From positions 930,001 through 994,000 of the forward strand of contig CBDCFV010000005.1 in the NCBI GenBank assembly GCA_965216425.1: 64,000 nt of DNA, written 5' to 3'. The position numbers and the translations under genes were made by a program. Under the pieces are notes generated by a model. The model was not told where the DNA came from. It searched no databases and was given only the letters and a program-made list of their open reading frames with translations. Origin of the DNA: CBDCFV01 sp965216425 (GTDB taxonomy: Bacteria > Chloroflexota > Dehalococcoidia > Lucifugimonadales > UBA3495). Positions 60,617-64,000 of this stretch are shown piece after piece. The number at the start of each line of letters is the position of its first letter. The stretch's first letter is position 1.

Positions 60617-61363
60617 ATCTGTGCCTCCTTGCCTCAGGCGTGTGTAGGTATGTTAAAGGTCATTGCGGCCCGCGTGCTTGGTGTAGCGCCGCTGCGCGCC
60701 CGTCGCCAAACCCGGTATGATGCCTGACCTTCAAATTATAGCTTATGTTGAGTCCCAAGATAGAGACTGTTGCCTTGAACTGCGGGGCATGTGCGAGGTC
60801 CCGTGGATGACGCCCATCCTCGCGGAGACGAGGATTACTGCGAACGGATGACGGATGGCCCTGTCCGAGGCGATGAGCAGGCGAGTGCGCACAGATGGCG
60901 GAGGGAGAAAGGGGCTAAAATCCTCGATTTCTGTGTCATTTTGTATCATCGTGTGCCATTTAGCTTTACCGGATGGGTTGGAGTTATCGATGTTTGCGCT
61001 ATTTTGCACAGTTTTTACCAGTGTTAAGGTTGAATCAACCAGGTTTTGTATCATTGTGTACCATTCCGATCTGGTGGCTTGGTCTGACTTGATAGCACGA
61101 TCCCTCCGGAGCACCATCCGGGGCAACTATCATGGTAAGGCAGTGCATCCCCACATGGAAAGGGGCGAGTGTCATAGAAACATGGGCATGTGCAAAGCCG
61201 CGGGAGCTAACTCGCAGAGCCACCGCTATTCCCACTTTCGCGGGAATCCATACACCAGGGGTAAAGGAACGTTACCGTCAGCGAATAGCTCTGGATTCCC
61301 GCCTGCGCGGGAATGACGGGTGGGAGCGGTTATGAAGCATGGGGCATCACGGGTTGGGAGCGG
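60617..61363. other. 747-bp intergenic region with repeats
   Basis: No gene supported. A 127-codon minus-strand frame (60743-61126) has no domain; its two near-identical WYTMIQN / WHTMIQN stretches come from a direct repeat. Contents: a TATAAT box at 60735-60740 on the minus strand; a 22-bp direct repeat with two mismatches at 60939-60960 and 61044-61065; the palindrome GGTTGAATCAACC at 61028-61040; and two REP-like elements at 61228-61250 and 61293-61317. Confidence 0.5.
61228..61317. repeat. REP-like pair in inverted orientation
   Basis: One unit at 61228-61250 (ATTCCCACTTTCGCGGGAAT, then CCA) and one at 61293-61317 (GGATTCCCGCCTGCGCGGGAAT, reverse orientation, ending GACGG). Paired inverted REPs are a common arrangement and could fold into a larger stem. 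Confidence 0.75.
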
Positions 61364-61387
61364 TTATGAAGCGTGGGGCATCACGAC
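61321..61387. repeat. 34-bp tandem duplication at the end of the LLM gene
   Basis: Two adjacent copies of a 34-bp unit beginning TGGGAGCGGTTATGAAGC (61321 and 61355) differ at about two positions. The second copy contains the stop codon and last codons of the LLM gene, so its 3' end was duplicated downstream. Confidence 0.75.
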
Positions 61388-62308
61388 CTCGGCTAACCAC
61401 GCCATTCGGTCGGTTGTTTCATTCAGGTCCTGGCTGCGGATATCGAAAATGATGTGGTTGACGCCGATATCTTCGTAGGTCTGAATGTCCTGGAGCACCT
61501 GTTCAGATTCACCGGAGAACCTGCGCCGCTCCGGTCCGTTGGCTACTTGCCGGTCATATAAAGGGGCTTTCATGGCCACGTCGATTTCGGCCGGGTCACG
61601 TTGCGCCCGTTCAGCGTAACGGCGCAACGACACCAGGTTCTGCGCCAAATCCTCCGGCTCCAGTGGCGCCGCCGGTATTGCGCCCACAGGGTGCCAACCG
61701 TTTCCCAACTGGGCCGCCCGGCGGATAGCCCGCCGGCTTTGGCCGCCAACCCAAATGGGCGGATAGGGCTTCTGGACCGGCTTCGGCAGAAGGTTGATGT
61801 TAGAGAACCGGCAGTACTTCCCTTCGAAAGCAGGGGCATCGCTGGTCCAAAGCTCCTTGAAGGCCTTCAAATATTCGTCGGTAACGGCGCCCCGCTCGGC
61901 AAAAGGAGGGGTATCCAACGCTTGGAACTCCTCCTCCATCCAACCCACTCCAACGCCCAGGGTCAAACGTCCTTCGGACAGCACGTCCAGGGTGGCCAGC
62001 ATTTTGGCAGTCAACAAGGGGTTACGGTACGGCACGATCATTACGCTGGGAACCAGGCGGATATTCTCCGTTATGCCGGCCAGAAAGGTAAGCACGGTCA
62101 ATTGCTCCAGGAATTCGCCCGAACCGGCGCTTGGGAACTCCCCTCCCACGGTATACGGGTATGGAGAATCGATCACCTTGGGGACCAGGATATGGTCACC
62201 GACCACCATACAATGGTAGCCCAACCGGTCACCCCGGCGTGCGATTTCCGCCAAAGGGCCGGGGCGGGCAGTGGGCCCCTGGTTAGGCAAATAGAAGCCA
62301 AATTTCAT
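61364..62308 (-). CDS. LLM-class flavin/F420-dependent oxidoreductase
   Basis: 314 residues of the luciferase-like fold. Family segments: MKFGFYLPNQGPTARPGPLA, GYHCMVVGDHILVP, LTVLTFLAGITENIRLVPSV, KMLATLDVLSEGRLTLGVGVGW, and PPIWVGGQSRRAIRRAAQLGNGWHP. It probably uses F420 or FMN to oxidise a small substrate. ATG 62308 has AGGAGA 9 nt upstream. A TATAAT box lies at 62362-62357 (minus), next to a MITE-like element at 62388. Confidence 0.9.
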   Translation of the reverse strand: MKFGFYLPNQGPTARPGPLAEIARRGDRLGYHCMVVGDHILVPKVIDSPYPYTVGGEFPSAGSGEFLEQLTVLTFLAGITENIRLVPSVMIVPYRNPLLTAKMLATLDVLSEGRLTLGVGVGWMEEEFQALDTPPFAERGAVTDEYLKAFKELWTSDAPAFEGKYCRFSNINLLPKPVQKPYPPIWVGGQSRRAIRRAAQLGNGWHPVGAIPAAPLEPEDLAQNLVSLRRYAERAQRDPAEIDVAMKAPLYDRQVANGPERRRFSGESEQVLQDIQTYEDIGVNHIIFDIRSQDLNETTDRMAWLAEVVMPHAS

Positions 62309-62387
62309 AGGACACTTCTCCTGAACAAATTTGAGGGATCAGGTAGGAACCCTTTTATTATAGGCTCAGCGGAAACGCCCGCACCGC

Positions 62388-62539
62388 AGGGCCTTTTCAT
62401 TTTCCGGATTGGGTTAAACGGGTCTCGTCTTTCCCGCGAAAGCCGGAACCTACCTGACCGTGGCCTATGGCAATCTTTTCGTGGCAGGACCACATGGATT
62501 CCCGCCTGCGCGGGAAAGACGAGAGAATGAAAAGGCCCT
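62388..62539. mobile_element. MITE-like element, copy 2 (about 152 bp)
   Basis: Same element as 19545-19695 but inverted, with about six differences. Termini are AGGGCCTTTTCATT at the left and its complement at the right. It is flanked by the near-identical 10-bp direct repeats GCCCGCACCG (62377-62386) and GCCCGCATCG (62541-62550). It lies between the divergent LLM gene and MaoC gene and abuts the -35 region of the former. Confidence 0.8.
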
Positions 62540-62618
62540 GGCCCGCATCGGCTAATTCTTGACACTAAATCTGCCTAACTGTAGACTTTTGGCTGCTAAA
62601 GCTTATGTGAGGTGGCCT

Positions 62619-63077
62619 GTGTCCCAGCCTGGTCAACTATTAACCGATGAAATGCGGCAGCAGGCAATTGGATGCGAAAGCCCCCGTGTCACCACCGAGG
62701 TGGAGAAAGGGGCCATTATCAAGTTTGCCCAAGCCATCGGAGACGATAATCCCCTCTTTACCGACGAAGTAGCTGCCCGGAAGGGCCCTCACGGCGGGTT
62801 GGTCGCCCCTCCCACGTTCCTCAGGTCCATCCTCGTTGGCCGCCCTGACCTGCCATTCGAGCTCTCGTTGGACCGGGTCCTTGACGGCGGAAGCGATTGG
62901 CAGTACTTAGAACCCGTAAGATCCGGAGACCGTATCACCGCTATCGCCACCATTACCGAAATGACAGAAAGAGCCGGGCGATTGGGGACAATGGTCATCA
63001 GCACCGTGGTATACACCTACCGCAACCAGTTCAACCAGATGGTGGCTACCCAGACCTCCACCACCATCCGGTATTAA
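62619..63077 (+). CDS. MaoC-like dehydratase, N-terminal (FAS1-like) type
   Basis: 152 residues from GTG 62619, with GAGG 6 nt upstream. Hot-dog fold features: VEKGAIIKFAQAIGDDNPLFTD, GLVAPPTFLRSIL, and SGDRITAIATITEMTER. This subunit lacks the full hydratase motif and normally pairs with a MaoC partner, which is encoded 10 bp downstream. An upstream in-frame TTG at 62559 would add 20 non-conserved residues. Confidence 0.85.
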   Translation: MSQPGQLLTDEMRQQAIGCESPRVTTEVEKGAIIKFAQAIGDDNPLFTDEVAARKGPHGGLVAPPTFLRSILVGRPDLPFELSLDRVLDGGSDWQYLEPVRSGDRITAIATITEMTERAGRLGTMVISTVVYTYRNQFNQMVATQTSTTIRY

Positions 63078-63087
63078 GGACAAGCCG

Positions 63088-63516
63088 ATGGCAGAGCAGA
63101 TTTACTGGGACGACGTGACCGAGGGCATGGAACTACCCATCATGGTGAAACATCCCACCACCCAACAGTTGGTGATGTACGCCGGCGCGTCGGGCGACTA
63201 CTATCAGATTCACTACGACAAGGACTTTGCCCAAGGCAACAAACTTGACGGGGTGATACTGCACGGGGCATTGAAAAACGCCTTCCTAGGCCAGTACATG
63301 ACCGATTGGATGGGCCCGTTGGGAACCCTGAAACGGTTGACTTGCCAGTACCGGGGCATGGATTTCCCAGGGCAACCCATCACCGCCAAGGGCAGCGTAA
63401 CGAAGCGTTACCACGACATGGGGCAGGACCTCGTGGAGTGCGAGATCTGGTTGGAGAACCCTGACGGCCAGAAGACCACTCCAGGGACGGCTACCGTGCA
63501 ATTGCCCAGACGGTAG
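63088..63516 (+). CDS. MaoC-like dehydratase
   Basis: 142 residues. Hydratase-type motif YAGASGDYYQIHYDKDFA (Asp and His of the R-hydratase site) and a Gly-rich ILHGALKNAFLGQYM. With the preceding FAS1-like subunit it likely forms a heteromeric enoyl-CoA hydratase acting on a CoA thioester. The following SDR gene fits a fatty-acid or sterol-like beta-oxidation step (inference). Confidence 0.87.
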   Translation: MAEQIYWDDVTEGMELPIMVKHPTTQQLVMYAGASGDYYQIHYDKDFAQGNKLDGVILHGALKNAFLGQYMTDWMGPLGTLKRLTCQYRGMDFPGQPITAKGSVTKRYHDMGQDLVECEIWLENPDGQKTTPGTATVQLPRR

Positions 63517-63630
63517 GCCACCTACTCAGATTCACTGCATAGATAACCGACCATCTTGGGCGCAGTCCGCGTCCAAGCCGTTTTTCATTGGGCTGCAAAG
63601 TATTCAGCGGAACAGCATAAGGAGCGTGTT

Positions 63631-64000
63631 ATGGTAGACACGTTAAGGGACAAGGTTGCTATAGTCACCGGGTCAGGCCGGGGCGTCGGCCGGGGCGTCG
63701 CCAAGCTGATGGCGGCTGAGGGCGCCAAGGTGGTGGTTGTGGACCCTGGAGTCAACGTCGACGGGTCAGGCTTCGACCAATCGATAGCGGAAACGGTGGT
63801 CGGGGAGATACGGGACGAAGGCGGCGTTGCCGTTGCCTGCGCCGAGTCGGTTGCCACCATGGAAGGCGGCGAGCGGATTGTTCAGACGGCCGTCGATAAT
63901 TACGGGCGGTTGGATATCGTGGTTACCTGCGCCGGCATCCTGCGGGACCGCATGATATTCAACATGACGGAGCAGGAATGGGACGACGTTATCGCCGTTC
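63631..64000 (+). CDS. SDR-family oxidoreductase, partial at window end
   Basis: The first 123 residues of a short-chain dehydrogenase, cut by the window end. VAIVTGSGRGVGRGVAKLMA is the TGxxxGxG cofactor motif. VVVVDPGV gives an acidic residue after the second strand, consistent with NAD. LDIVVTCAGILRD is the NNAG-like motif (here TCAG). ATG 63631 has AAGGAG 7 nt upstream. Probably a 3-hydroxyacyl-CoA or related dehydrogenase given its MaoC neighbours (inference). Confidence 0.88.
   Translation, partial: MVDTLRDKVAIVTGSGRGVGRGVAKLMAAEGAKVVVVDPGVNVDGSGFDQSIAETVVGEIRDEGGVAVACAESVATMEGGERIVQTAVDNYGRLDIVVTCAGILRDRMIFNMTEQEWDDVIAV

Noticed and set aside
60743..61126. 127-codon minus-strand frame
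   Set aside because: No domain; its repeated TMIQN stretches come from a 22-bp DNA repeat, and there is no ribosome site.

Overview
The window is GC-rich DNA of about 64 kb. It most resembles an aerobic marine or sponge-associated Chloroflexota genome of the SAR202 / Dehalococcoidia-like kind. This placement is inference. It rests on an A1-type heme-copper oxidase operon, catabolic families common in that group (LLM-class flavin oxidoreductase, carboxymuconolactone decarboxylase-like, MmgE/PrpD, paired MaoC dehydratases, SDR), very large cadherin-like and InlB-like surface proteins with Pro/Thr stalks and C-terminal membrane anchors, and dispersed palindromic repeats that translate as 'VIPAKAGI'. 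No rRNA or phylogenetic marker set is present, and no prophage, plasmid origin or CRISPR array was seen.

Layout. (1) 0.1-11.2 kb is a housekeeping block: zincin-like metallopeptidase, endonuclease IV, an alcohol dehydrogenase, then on the minus strand rplS, priA, def, a CCA-adding/poly(A) polymerase-type nucleotidyltransferase, secD and secF. (2) 11.4-13.7 kb is a tight plus-strand operon of two DUF1538 membrane proteins, a PII-like protein and a two-CBS protein. It is the best candidate here for an uncharacterised regulated transport system. (3) 14.3-19.5 kb is a polar amino-acid ABC transporter (aapJQMP order) with a strong promoter and an intrinsic terminator after the binding-protein gene. 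(4) 19.5-21.9 kb holds a MITE-like element, a twice-frameshifted NCS2 purine/pyrimidine permease and a small membrane protein. (5) 22-31 kb is a three-gene surface-protein operon, including a ~2,060-residue cadherin-like protein with a dockerin-like C-terminus. (6) 31-32.3 kb is repeat-rich with no convincing protein gene, ending in tRNA-Val(GAC). (7) 32.3-35.2 kb has an MFS exporter and speD-speE. (8) 35.4-42.6 kb is a 7.1-kb surface-protein gene (ZU5-like region, Pro/Thr linker, 21 InlB-like repeats, TolB-like propeller) broken by a 149-bp insertion, a TAG codon and a +1 indel. (9) 42.6-45.5 kb has small metabolic genes. (10) 45.5-53.7 kb is the respiratory operon: ctaA, ctaB, di-heme cytochrome c, ctaC, ctaD, two subunit III genes, subunit IV, a small membrane protein and a blue-copper lipoprotein. 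(11) 54-56.3 kb is an ABC-2 exporter and a lipoprotein. (12) 56.4-64 kb is a catabolic region: thioredoxin-like lipoprotein, MmgE/PrpD, alpha/beta hydrolase, CMD-like protein, LLM oxidoreductase, two MaoC dehydratases and an SDR cut by the window edge.

Two further observations stand out. First, two non-autonomous mobile elements can be delimited: a ~152-bp family with two ~96% identical copies in opposite orientation, each flanked by a 10-11 bp direct repeat, and a separate 145-bp element with 19-bp perfect terminal inverted repeats inside the 7.1-kb gene. Second, four single-base indels, all compatible with G/C runs of 3-5 nt, break otherwise good genes. They may be genuine decay or assembly error, and any statement about pseudogenes here depends on read-level checking. 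All family assignments come from reading motifs by eye; no searches were run.
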